Assembly (NCBI GenBank): GCA_001414485.1
Contig: LLEY01000035.1
Location: 1 to 64,000, forward strand
Direction of reading: 5' to 3'
DNA from: Calycina herbarum
Taxonomy: Eukaryota; Ascomycota; Leotiomycetes; Helotiales; Pezizellaceae
DNA: 64,000 nt
Below the pieces are notes generated by a model. It was not told the DNA's origin. It searched no databases and saw only the letters and a program-made list of their open reading frames with translations. Made by a program: the position numbers and the translations under genes. Below are positions 1-11,657 of the stretch, one piece after another (position 1 is the stretch's first letter; each line of letters begins with the position of its first letter).

Positions 1-1596
1 GGCGTAGTGGGGGGATGGAATGGGATGGGGGAAGGGGAGGGGAGGGGTGTAAGACGTTTTGGAGCTTGGGGTTTGGGGTTTGGGTGTTTTATGGGATTCT
101 TGGGATTTCCTTGTTGGGTTGGAAAATTGGATGGGCTGTTGGGGGAAGGGGTGTATGATAATATGAATGGATGAGGGGAGGGCGAGGGAGTTTCACCGGG
201 GAGATATGAAAATGGTACTCATATACTCATAATCTTGTGGGGAGTTCAAGTGATGGATGACCCTGCCGCTCTTACATATGGAAAAGCTGAACAGAAGAGG
301 GATTCGAATCACCCATCTGTTCAAGCCAGGAATCGCTCACGAAAGTCCCCATGATTTTTTTTTGGGGGGGGGGGTTGGAGTCTTCAATATAAAGAGAGAG
401 TCGGATTGGATGGGAGTCCAGCACGGAGAGTTACGACAACCCATGGAACTCTATTATGTTTTATCTCCTAGTGGTACACCGAGGGTTAGGTGAACTCTAA
501 AAAGTTACCACTATAGAGATTTCTTTTCGTCGAAATTGAAATGCAGGATATTCTTTTTTTATTTTCTTTTGGAATATGACCTGGTTTCATGGCTTTGATA
601 TTTTGTTACTGGCGAACTACAAATCACTGTCGAATATCTTCCGTTCGTTTGGAAAAGCTGAGATGACATGAGGGCTTTTCCGTCCCAAGGGTGATGATGA
701 TCCTGGGGGCTTTTGGAAGTGCGCGGTAGTTGTTGTGGTTACCTTGAAAGGGGGAGAATTGTTGGTGGAGCAAGACTTCTTCTGGGAAGGTGAAATATTG
801 GTACTGTGTTGTTGTTGATGATCAAGATCAAGTTGTTCTATTGGAGCTTTAAATACTAGGATTTAGGGTCTTCCTCTTCCTCTCTTTTTTGTTTCGCGGC
901 TGTGTGTAGATAGATAGATGTGTTTATTCATCTTTCTGAGTGGAATTGCGAACGAAGCTGGAGTTGGAAATTTGGGAAGCTTGTTGGTATTCTTTTGTTA
1001 TTGAATTCGAGATCTAAAATTCGAGAGAGGGTGTGTGTATGCGGGGGGGGGGGGAATAGTGATGGGCAATTGCTTTGTAGATTTTTTGAATCAACCTATT
1101 ATTTAAAACGTGACTCGATGTTCCTTGTCGGTATTAAAAGTATTTAAGCCTGGGAAGTCCTGCTGGAAAGGAGGACAGCGAAAAATGATGATCCCACAGT
1201 CAGGTGGTGTTGTGCTGACGGAAGTCTTTGGAATGACGATGCTGCTTGGAGACGGCTGATCAGTAGTCTTTCGAGCTTGTGAGACGGGTGCTATGTTTTA
1301 CTTGGGAGGTTGATGTTTGGTGGTGTTTTGTTTCTTCGCTTGGGTGTTGTTGTCGAATATTTGCTTGCTGTCGAGATATTTCATTACGTTTTAGACTTGT
1401 CAGCAAAGATCGACTATCCGCTCTTCCTTCTTCAAAGGTAAGAACTCTTGTGTAAAACTCCAAGCTGTACAACGACCCCCAAGGCTACTTTGAAGTCACA
1501 GCCCAATCCCATTTTCAACCGACTCCCTCGAGTTGTCTAGCTAAAAGAAATCCCACTCAAGAGGTCTACATATATCAATGTTAACAAATATTCGTT
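1..1596. other. Gene-free left flank
   Basis: I see no supportable gene here. The sequence is G-rich at the start and has long G runs near 362-374 and 1040-1052. Short open frames occur but show no family resemblance and no convincing splice signals. It could be flanking or promoter sequence of a gene outside the window. Confidence 0.5.
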
Positions 1597-2589
1597 CTGT
1601 TCCTTGGTATTCCGCCATACGAGAAATTGGTGCAAGTAGACGTCTATTTAGGAAATTTCCATCTATTTAGATAATAGACCAATTAAATCCGCGATTATTT
1701 TTCCTAGTCTAGTTAGTAAATTTTACTAATTAGACTAAGAAAAGTGTAGTAAATTTAAACTTCTAAAAAATGATAAATATAAAAATGAAGCTATTCCTAG
1801 CCTATCTTTTTTGCTTTACAACTGACTAGCTCTAGGTCTTGCTCTCCCCTCTACCTCTCTTTTTAGCCTCTGCCTTCTTAGCTAGCTTCTTTTGAGAAAG
1901 AGTATATGCTGTCTTCTTTATTCTCTTTACTCTAGCTACTTCTTTAGTCTCTTTAGCCTCTCTATTACTTATAATCACTTTGATAGGCTTATTATTACCT
2001 ACTCTCGCCTCTTTAAGGTGAAGAGTAAGAGTTATTAACGTCTATAATAGCGGGGTAAAAGAGGGGTAAAGATAGAATAGAAATATAAAGTTAAAATATT
2101 TTAGTTCTTTAAGAAAAAGAAGGAGAGACTTAATTAACTATATAAAACAACTTCTAGTAGTAAAATAATAAGAGAAGTATTAAGTTATATTCTCCTAGCT
2201 TCTCTAATCCCTCCTTTTTAACTGACCTATCTTATTTCATCTACTTTTTACCTACCTATCTACTTCTAAGACCTTATAAAATATGAAAAAAACTTAAATA
2301 TTACTACTAGGTCTCTATTCTCTATACTAATCTTATATCTAAGTTTTTAAATTTTTATTATTCTTTATTAAGCTAGTGAAGTAGGAATAGCTTTAAAAAG
2401 GTAGGGCTAGGAGTAATAAGGACGCGTAGAGTATATAAAGAGAGTTTGAAAAAAAGTGAATTTTGATTAAAATCGCCTTATTAGACACCTGATTTAGCCT
2501 ATCTATTAGTTTGGCTAATCTGGAATTTATTACCTAAATAGATTAGTCTATTTGCGTAATACCTCGTATAGCGGAATACCATAGAACAG
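1597..2589. mobile_element. RIP-degraded DNA transposon remnant with ~55-bp terminal inverted repeats
   Basis: The left end (1597-1652) and the reverse complement of the right end (2531-2589) match over about 55 bp with scattered differences; both contain the core GGTATTCCGC, then ATACGAG, and end near CTATTTAGG. The interior is AT-rich, poor in CA/TG, and has no open frame. Read on the minus strand, about 1840-2000 gives a short Lys/Arg/Ala-rich stretch that could be the basic tail of a transposase, but it is too decayed to name; pogo/Fot-type is only a guess. I could not identify a clean target-site duplication. The element stands out sharply from the flanking DNA, which has normal dinucleotide use. 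Confidence 0.65.
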
Positions 2590-5500
2590 TTTCGAGTATA
2601 CATTTGAAAACTGTTCGCTTGATTACAATTTCTATTTATTCATTGTGCTTAGACATATTACCATCTAGCTGCGGAATGTAGTGATTTTGAAAAGTGAGTG
2701 CTCTTGAGAATGGAAATTCTTGGTGAATAAGATACACGTCAACCTTTTTGGCTGGTCTACACCATCCTATAAATAGTAGGTTCAGAGTAAAAAGAAACAA
2801 ACGAGTCAAAAAAGACCAACAAGGGGACCAACAAGGAGATGTCAAGGGAGGTAGCGTGCTTGAAACGCTTCTTTCTTGCAAATTCTATTCTCGAGATGGA
2901 GATGTGGGACTGCTGGGTTTGTTCTGTAATCTAGCTGGACCTGCTATTGAACCTGAATTTTCTACGATTTCGTCTGGTACTACTGTCGATAATTTTTCTT
3001 GCTGTCGAATTCTCTCATATCCTCCTTTGCGAGGGGGGGAATCCTGAGATTTTTCACTCACTTCTTTAGTTTGACAGCACTAAATTTAAAATATTTACTT
3101 GTACCTACTATTTTTCCTAGCATGAGACAGAACAGAACAACAGTCCATACAAATCGGTGACATGACGCCTGGGTGAGAGAAAAGAAAGTTGAGATGTACA
3201 AATTTAAAGGCAGCTACGAAGAATTTGCTGACGGGAAGCTGGTATTTAATGAAGAAAGGCATTCCAAACATTCCTGATCTTGTCCTTTTGCTGTTACTCC
3301 TGTCTCTAGAAACATTATCTTCCTTATGACAAATATAGGGGTTTGGAAAAGTGACTTTCTAGAGTTATCTTACGTTTCAGTGAATGCTACGCACCTATAA
3401 ATTCACGAAAACTCCGAATCTCAAGACCAACAAACAAATCGATCGCTTCTCTGCTTTGACGGCCCGGGGCGGGAGTTTGCGTCATGGTGATAGTTCACTT
3501 TTTAGGTAGTATTCATAGGTTTTCAAAAACAACGAGATAAGTGTTGTGTTGGCTTGTTGAATAGCTTTGCAGTTTCTTTGGTACTCTGAACTTTCTTCGC
3601 CCAATGTTACCGCTGTTGTCGTTGTGTTTCTCACTGTCGAATCCTCGCGCTTTATCGTTTCGCGAGAAGAACGAAATCAGCGACTTTCCCACAATTCTTA
3701 CTAACATTAGCTGTTTCGATCGTGACCACATGAGGCCCATGATAATATCGTTAACGAATGTACCAAGCCAATATCTCCTTGTGGAAGGAATTGCCCTCGT
3801 AGGCAGTGATGATTGCGGGATAGGACAGCGACGATTACACTTTAGGTTTCAAGGAAGGTGACTTGGGAGTTACGACGTTATAGATGTCCGTGAATAATTT
3901 GAAGTGGCAATACGGATCTCTGCCTCGTTGGGTATTCATAAGATGAATTTTGCTCGACTTGAAGAGTTTATTTGTTGAACTTCAATCTATAGAACGCAAT
4001 GAGAAGCCGAGGTCTCAAGTTTGTTTAGTGAATTCTTGTAATGCGAGATGTTTTAGAAAGCTGTCAGTATATATGGGAAACGACTGACTGGCAGGACAGA
4101 ACAATCACCATCTGCACACCAAGAACCTGGCACCTCGGGACCTTTTACTCTACATAGTAGCAGAAGATATTGAAGTGACTTCAGCGCTTTTGGAAGTTTT
4201 GGTAGACCTAAACTGGAAACTTACATGAGTGAAAATTACCGCTCAATTTCTCCACCCAAATCTTTCTTGTCACTGTCGAAACATAAGCTTCTGTCGCTAT
4301 TCCTTCGGCTGCGAAAACCTTTTATGACATTCCTGCTTTTTAGGCCACCAAAGGTACAAACTTCAGTATTCTTCTCTACTACCTCGCCTACCTATTTTTA
4401 TTTTCGGACTCGAGTTTCATACTTAAACCTTGTAAGATCACACCCCCACAGATGAAAAGTTCTAGTATTTGTTGCCGTTGCCGGCGCCAGGGTTCAATAC
4501 AAGGCAATATTTAACGTGTTTCCGCTGGATGCCTTCAGCATCCCTGACTTCGGCTGCTATTATCTACTCCTAGTATCTATTCTTTGTATGTAGTTCTGTT
4601 ACTGTACAGTAGCGCTGCTTGACATCGCATAGTTAAATGCGGTTTATCAGGGCAACCTATTAGACAAGACCAACACCAATCCGAACAAGCGCACTACCTG
4701 ACCTTGTGTTGTCTAGGAAATAGGAAGTATGTCGTCTACCCAAAGTTCAGAGGCCGTAGATACTGACCAGGATAGATTACAATATTTCCACTGCTATATC
4801 TTTCTGTTGATTTTGAATAATTCGACAACAGAATTCAAATCGACAATACTTCTAAATTCAACAACCTCAAAGCGTTCAGACAAAGTTCACTATATCCCAG
4901 GTCCATGCGCCACCCAAGTTTGTTTCAATTACGGAGACCACGAGACAGTAAGAAAATACACCTTGATACCGAGTATAGTACATGCGACATAGCTATAGTC
5001 AACGCCACATCATTGTAACGATGATTGTTTTTTTAAGCTCTAGGCAGTAACATAATCTCTCAGGGCTCGGATATATAATGTTTCTCTTTTTTCATGAAGA
5101 TCAAGACCGAACATGTGCGTATTAATTCACTTTTTGAGTGTTCTATATTCATATTGCAAGGTTCAAGATCAAAGGCCTTCTCCCTTTGTAAGATTTTTCT
5201 AGCCTCAAATATCCCTACTCCACCTTCCAAACGCAACCTTACTTTCCACAACCCCTTAAAAAAGAGCTTCCAACAACACTTATCTCTCGCTGTCCATTCA
5301 ATAGGCATTCTTCGTACTCGGCGAGAAGAAAAACAGGTGGAACGAGGACCCTAGCCAACCAATTCGAAGGCCTAATTCAATCGTTAAAAGTGTAGGTGAT
5401 AACGATGTTACCTTTTCAACTACCTCCTCAAGAGCGAATTATTTCTGCGACTGAATGTCGTCTCTGTCAAAGATATCAATGCAAAGAGTGGTGCTTACTG

Positions 5501-5958
5501 CCAGAGTTGAGAAATAGCCAGAGTATTTGCTTTGAGTTATTTATCCTTCTCTGTATAAGAGTCTGAAAGTATAATTGGAAATCGACAATACTTTCCCTTT
5601 CGAAAGTGAACCTTCTTCCGTCTATTCAAGCGATGCTACAAGTCGATCCACCCTTCGTTGCAAAATTACAAAGAGATGTTCCCGAGATGAAAGTGCGGTG
5701 ATTTTACCAAATACAGTCATCGGCCAGTCCAGCCATGAGTTTCCTACCGCTTGGAAGTCTACGAGTAAAATCTATAACGCTGTCTTGTGTCTAGTTTATA
5801 TATCACTGAATCAAGTTTCGACATCAACTCCTCCCCTAGTATTTTATGACCGTCACCCAAGAGAAGCTTACTAAGAGCACAGAAGACGAATAAAGAAGTT
5901 GAGCCCTACTACGGCTCAATGGTATCAATAATATAAAATATGTACTAGCACAGAGTCA
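2590..5958. other. Intergenic DNA without a recognisable gene
   Basis: Several open frames of 75-100 codons occur on both strands (for example 2748-3047 and 5575-5874), but they overlap one another, lack splice context and have compositions typical of chance frames. I see no RNA gene and no repeat with defined ends. Confidence 0.5.
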
Positions 5959-5966
5959 CTCGAAAA
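5959..5966. repeat. 8-bp target-site duplication, left copy
   Basis: CTCGAAAA lies directly before the hAT-type terminus; the identical right copy is at 6557-6564. Confidence 0.85.
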
Positions 5967-6556
5967 CAGTGTTTTAACTTTCCCCGCCTCTTTTGTTATC
6001 CTAGCCTTCCCATATGAGCCTTTCCGATCCCGCCTCTAATTTGAGGCTATCCTGCCTTCTCATATCCTGATATATCACTTCTCCTTTCCACTCCTATCCT
6101 TCTCCGAGATCTGATCCGCCTATCCGATCCCATCCCGGTGTATCGGACCTGCCACTCCTCGCCTTGGGTGGAGGCTAGGCTGGGTATATGCCAGCCTGTG
6201 ATATGAGACATCTGGTGTTTTGGTGGATTTGGTGGAATTATTGTTTTTAATGCTTCTAGAATTGGTCTATAATATTAGTACTTTCACCTGGCTTTTTACT
6301 TGTTTTAAGAGTTTACCACTTTATTATACTTTGCCTTTCCTCTCCTGTCCCATCCACTCCTGGCTTATCCTTTCCTCTCCTAGCCCCCCCTTTTTACTTT
6401 CCTAGCTACTCCTATCCTGATTTGGCAACTATCCTGCCTAATCGAGCCTAGCCTGTAGGTGAAAATAGCCTATCATCTCCTATCTAAATAGGGGGGGGGG
6501 TATCCTATCCTATCCAGAGCTCTAGGCTGACTTAGGCGGGGAAAGCTAAAACACTG
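5967..6556. mobile_element. Non-autonomous hAT-type element (MITE), 590 bp
   Basis: The element starts CAGTGTTTTAACTTTCC and ends with its inverted counterpart; the 23-bp termini differ at one internal base, plus their last base. CAGTG termini are a hallmark of hAT transposons. Immediately outside lie perfect 8-bp direct repeats, CTCGAAAA, at 5959-5966 and 6557-6564, the 8-bp target duplication expected of hAT insertion. The interior is rich in short degenerate CCTATCC/CTATCCTG motifs and has no transposase frame, so movement would need a transposase supplied from elsewhere. Intact ends and TSD suggest a fairly recent insertion. Confidence 0.9.
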
Positions 6557-6564
6557 CTCGAAAA

Positions 6565-9042
6565 ATTGTTCCGACAACTCTGGACGTTTCTTCAAGGTGG
6601 ATATTATATATAGGTCATCTCTAGCATTACACCCAGACACCATCTATGTCTCTCAAACCCGCCCGCCCAGTATAAACTCAGAAATAACCCCACCAGCAAC
6701 TAATCTCTTAACCTCTTTTGCAATTGTTTTTACACGACCTCCGGCGCTTTCTCCGTCCATTTGTCGAAAAGAAGAAAGCAATCACCAAGATATGCTTCGC
6801 GCGCTTGCGCGCCACGAAATCGTTCTCGGTACAGGTTAAAACCCATTATCTAACAACCTTCTGAATTTTTTTTTTTGAAAAAAACGTTACTAAATCGACA
6901 GCAAATTCAACTCTCGATAGTAAACATGAAAACCAACAGTACATAAACTCAGCTAGAACCTTTCACGTACTGAGTTCACTCCTAGAAAGAAAGATAAAAA
7001 GATGCCGTCGGGAAATTTAAATCGCAACCTGGGCTTTTCCTGCTCTGCGGATTGCCGCCACCTTCTGGTGGTTTCCCAACAATTTCACCTGGGCGTAGTG
7101 TAGTGACTATGTATGCTCGCTCGCTCACTCGCGATCGAGTCGATTGACTTGTGGAGCCGCCTAGCACCTACCTAACTTCTCTATCATCCATCATTCAACG
7201 CTATATAGGTATCAAATTACTCTTCATATCTAGCCCTTTTTGAGATTCGATAAACGAAATCAAGGAAACCCACCCACTAATTTCCCTTATCTGTCAGTGT
7301 CCAAGGCAGAGATATAGTACAGTAGAACGAGAACCGGTAACGAGACTCGCAATATGCATCAATGCCCAGCCTACCTACCCACAGTCTTAATACCACACAA
7401 CTGCAATCAAAAAAAGCTCAACACCAACTCCACTCTCAACAGTAGAAAAACTCAAAAGTACATACATGATTCAGGTGAAACTTCTCATCGAGTTCACACT
7501 GGAAAGAAGAGACCAACAGGCAGGCACTCTTCGAGCCATCTTTTTCAAACAGTTCTAGTCCCAACCTCCAATGATAGTCCGATGTACAGACAAGACAAGC
7601 CACATGCATGCATAATTTGACCGTAGTAAGAATAAAATGTAACCACTCATAGGGCTTTACATAACCAACCCACTGGATTATTCAATCAAGTCTGGCGGTA
7701 AGGTGACTTCGTAATTATGAAAGAGTATACTAAACTGATGCTAAATTCATTAATTTGAATAGCCATACAATTGCGATATTTCAAGCTCGACGGTTCCTGT
7801 ACGTGAAGATAACAGGTGCTCTGCCTTTTAAGAGCCAGTTTTCATTTGAGGGGATTTGCTGTAGAACATAGCATTGCCGACACTTTTGACTGGGGGTATT
7901 CACCCTCGATATCGAGTGAGCCGCGAGGTGCGCAAGGTCACCGAAGAGCACATTTTTCAGAACTGCTTTAATTCGACAGAAGCAGCATAAGAGGGCAAGG
8001 TCGCTCACTGAATTGATATGGGCCTGGAAAATCAGAGGTTCGAAAGGCTCAGCAGACTTTTTACTAAATTCGCTCGTGGTTTTAGTTAAATCGCATTGCG
8101 CTAACCAAAGAAGGCAGTGCGCCCGGCAGTAATGCAGCTGTCGTGGAGGTCGACTGGAGTCCAGATACGCTGCTTCCCTCTTTATAAAGATTCAATGGGT
8201 GCGTCGAGACACTCGTCGTATTTGCCCCCTTTCCTCGAAAGACCCGTCATATCAAGTGATGAATACGAGCCAGAATCGCGCGACGTTGAAGGCGCTCGGG
8301 GCCGATACATCTCATCGAGATGCCCCAAAAGAAATGGGCAAATTCCAATTCGAAGAATCCACGACGATGAAACAAAAATGAAAGCAGTAAATCGAGATCG
8401 GGTATCGTGGGAAATAGTATAGACAGGCACAGCTATAGTACGATCCTTCGAACATGCAACAAACTAGCACACAACCACAGAAACCACTCTACTAACGCAT
8501 GCCAACACCATGTCCCGTCCCTAAATAGCCAGATTCTCCACTGAGGGGAAGAAAAGAACTCCACACAAATTGAAGAGTGGAGGATTTGGGACGCCTATAA
8601 CTTGCTTGCCAGCTCATCTCAGACCACCACCAAAGAGGCACGACAATGATATATGCAACTAGTAAAAGGGAGGACGGGAAATCCCACTTGGACCGAATCC
8701 AGCCTTCGACATATACGATTGGGTATTACTTCCCCATGATTGTCGCCTCGTTTTGATGAGTGTTGCATTGCATATTTAACAGTTGTCCTCGACTAGCTTT
8801 CTCCGCCAAGGGGAAAGTAAACGCATGTTGGTTTGAGATGTTGTGACATGTGGGAGTGGTCTGTCTAGAAGTCTCGACAGTAGATTTGCACGGAATCGAC
8901 TCCACAATTGCAAGAGAACCAATGGCAGCACGGACTTCGTTCCAACGCACAACAGTTCATAAATGAAATGCGAAAAACCTCGAGAGATATAGAAATGAAG
9001 TAGACAACTCATAGCCTATCGCATAGAAACCGTCCCCGATTG
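6565..9042. other. Intergenic DNA without a recognisable gene
   Basis: Open frames of 75-100 codons are present around 7354-7620, 7781-8008 (-), 8117-8422 (+, overlapped by a minus frame) and 8726-9012 (-). None resembles a family I know, and opposite-strand frames of similar length make coding status ambiguous. The 8117-8422 plus frame, charged and acidic in its middle, is the most protein-like but has no splice or start support. Confidence 0.4.
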
Positions 9043-9222
9043 TCAACGCTCACGGACAAGGGTCTGGATGTGTAATAGCTCGTCTGCAGTTCGATTTAAC
9101 TTGTTGAAAGGATCAAGAAGCTCATGCAGGTCCTGATCCTTGATGTAGTGGGGAACTTGGCTGCATATTGATTCAAGATCCATGGAACTCCACAATCCTA
9201 AGCGAATTCAAAAAGACACAGT
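9043..9222 (-). CDS. Possible 3' terminal exon of an unrecognised gene (or gene remnant)
   Basis: On the minus strand a pyrimidine-containing CTTAG acceptor at about 9223 opens a frame of roughly 60 codons ending in TGA at 9043-9045. It contains an ATG at 9183. The peptide is charged and amphipathic, with Asp/Glu/Leu/His-rich helical character, which looks like real protein rather than chance. Upstream on the same strand (about 9284-9508) a frame with further plausible coding content is interrupted. I cannot join the pieces into a complete gene or name a family; it could be a decayed gene. The upstream piece is not included in the coordinates. Confidence 0.25.
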
Positions 9223-10417
9223 GGCTTGTTAGGCACTATTTTGACAGCAGTTTATGACTAGCGCTTGCTATAAAAGTGCATAGTCAATTGGATTTTTTGT
9301 GACTCTTGAGTGCGCAAAAATTCAGTGGTATGACTCTTAGGGCATCGTGAATTGATTTCGATATCCCAATAAAAAATGCAAATGAAAACATTGTGAAAAC
9401 GTGCCCCCGCACTTCTTTCTCCTGCAAGGACAAATATTTCGGATCCACCCAAGCTACACTTGCAGCTCGCTGTAACCAAATTATCTGCACCTTTCCAAGT
9501 TCAATCAATCTGTGTCAGAAGTAGAAGTGAAAATTGCTTCTCACTCGCCTGGATCATCATGACCGCCACTTTTAAGCATAAGTCCGCGCGTAGCGCTGCA
9601 TGGGGTAGGAAAAGGGCTTGCAGGCGCTTGATGCAGTAGCATTTCAATAACCAAATGAGAGAGTAGACGCGTTGGATGGCAGTCTTCTGGTGCTGTGAGA
9701 ATGATAGATGGCGGGTAATCCGGTCATTATCGAAAAATCCACTTGGAAGACTTTGTAACGGGTGAGAAATCCGAGTTTTTAATCACATTTGAAGTTGTGA
9801 AAGCACTATTCGAGGTTAGAACATTGACCGTTCGGGACTTGGTTATTGTTGCTAGCCCCAATCCCCTCACCGTTAGACCCAGTATTATGACCTGGCTCGC
9901 AGGATACATGATGGTTAAAGGATCGATAAAAGCACAAATGTTTGATCCTGGAGGCGAACCTGGACGCGAAGTTGATGATAACCTTGGAATCAACAACTTG
10001 TGGAGCAGGTGGGGGTTTGAAGCTGGCTGCGGGCGAGTTCTGTTGATTGAATGTGCGTCGCCGGACCTTTTTGGTGGCTATCGACTGAGCTGGGTCTGGA
10101 TTGCTCTGGCTGAGAGCTGGGACTCGAATTTCGATGATCTTTTGTGATGATCTTTAGGATCGTGCGGAAGGGGCGGAGGTTTTCCATAAATATGGTGGGG
10201 GCTCGTCGAGTCCAACGTCGATGAAGAGAGAAGGCTACCAGTGTGACTGGACGACGGAGGAAGTTTCTGAGGTGCATTGCATATCGTGTGGGCACGGCTT
10301 GGGATCGACTCCAAGGAAGTTGAGTGGCGCGCTGGAGCCCAATTCGGACGGCGATGTTGTTGTCGGTTGGTGTTGTTCAAATGCACGATGAAATCTTCGA
10401 GCCCTGGAGAGACAGGC

Positions 10418-10450
10418 CTGAAGCCACTGAAGCCACTGAAGCCACTGAAG
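10418..10450. repeat. 9-bp tandem repeat (CTGAAGCCA unit)
   Basis: The unit CTGAAGCCA is repeated about 3.7 times without interruption. On the minus strand it would encode a repeated Trp-Leu-Gln tripeptide. Confidence 0.9.
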
Positions 10451-10740
10451 CTTGCGGATGCTATCGTATCTGTCGCTAGTGAAGCACCGACGCTGCAAGG
10501 CAGAATGCAGCCGCGCAGGCTACGATTCTGAAGTTCAGCGTCGCATTACAGGCTTTGAAGGCGAGTCTCCCATAGCAAACTGGCGCGTCGCAACCAGAAA
10601 ACCAGGCGGTTATCGGCCATTTCGACGGCGATGGCAGCCTGTCTTCTCCAGTCTGGTCAGGTCATCAGAGGCGGTCAGCAGTCGGGGATCCTGGTCTAGT
10701 CTGGTCGACCTGTGTCTGGCAAGCATCGAGCATGCGCCAA

Positions 10741-10770
10741 TAGTGGTTGGATAGTGGTTGGATAGTGGTG
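10741..10770. repeat. 11-bp tandem repeat (TAGTGGTTGGA unit)
   Basis: About 2.7 adjacent copies of an 11-bp unit lie in otherwise unassigned sequence. Confidence 0.8.
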
Positions 10771-10870
10771 TTGTTGCAATCGTTGGGCGTCGAATTCGGG
10801 GCCATGAGGGTGTTGGCTCGCGGGCGTTGGAGTTTTGTAGCTCAGAGTCAGTCACGCTGAGTAGAAGTAG

Positions 10871-11657
10871 CTGGTAGCGCTGGGTTTAGCCAATTGCAGG
10901 GCCAATTGCAGGCTCTGGAAGAGTCACTAGTGCCCCCCAGTGGCCCCTCCCGCGCCACGCTTCCCTGAAGGCCTCTGAAGGGCCCCTGGAACTTGTCAAT
11001 ATGTCAACATGGTGCTGCTGTCTAGCGAATCACTGCTCCCAACCTTCTCTCCCGACCGTTCAGTATCAACGCCTTCAAATCTATAAGGCTGCGTCACACC
11101 ACCCACCTCCCAGAGCTCAACATCTTCATTTCACCTCTCGACACCCTCGTTTTACCCTTCTCGTTACACCCAAAAACCCAAAATGTCTTACAACAACCTC
11201 TGACCCAAACCAACCCCTGCGCCACTCTTCGTCAACGTGACACCACCACCACCCATCCTTCAACAAACTAGGATTGCCGCTGTCATCACCTTCACCAGCC
11301 CCTTTGCCGTGCAAGGTAGAAATGAAGATTACCTCCGAAAAAGCTCACCCAGTGCTTGATACCGTCGTTTCCCCAAGAATGAAAGAGGAACAGAGCATGG
11401 CCCAACATCTCTCGTCCCACCACAGCTACACCACCAGTATTTACCATATACACCCTCAGGACTCCCATCCCGTACAACTAGAAGTTCTACAACACAATAT
11501 TATTCCCCCCGATTTTCATCTGGACCCGGACAAACTCCATCTCATCCGGATTTCATGCCCTTGCTCTACGCATCTCCAACTCGCAGTCACCCCATGTTAC
11601 AAACCCTCCTAAACACGCACTCAAAGACAATATCCACTGCATTGTCTCTAAGAAACC
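10871..11657. other. Upstream region / probable 5' leader of the DUF2235 gene
   Basis: This is C-rich and pyrimidine-rich toward the gene. A plus frame at 11274-11612 and a second, more protein-like Ser/Pro/Tyr-rich reading around 11430-11650 overlap it. Neither connects in frame to the downstream hydrolase start. It may be a long leader, or the remains of an N-terminal exon or an older gene. Confidence 0.35.

Larger units (their letters stand above)
9727..10855 (-). other. Possible low-complexity coding region, unresolved
   Basis: Several overlapping minus-strand frames (9727-9996, 10078-10386, 10235-10498, 10610-10855) are rich in Ser, Pro, His and Arg, as in disordered fungal proteins. 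I cannot find a consistent set of start, introns and stop. A plus-strand frame at 9743-10147 competes in the same interval. GC content is higher than in the flanking intergenic DNA. Treat it as a candidate region only. Confidence 0.2.

Noticed and set aside
6220..6405. 61-codon frame inside the hAT element as a transposase remnant
   Set aside because: Hydrophobic low-complexity reading of CCTATCC repeats; no hAT domain.
9743..10147. 134-codon plus-strand frame
   Set aside because: Competes with Ser/Pro-rich minus frames; neither can be proved, and the plus frame has no recognisable features.
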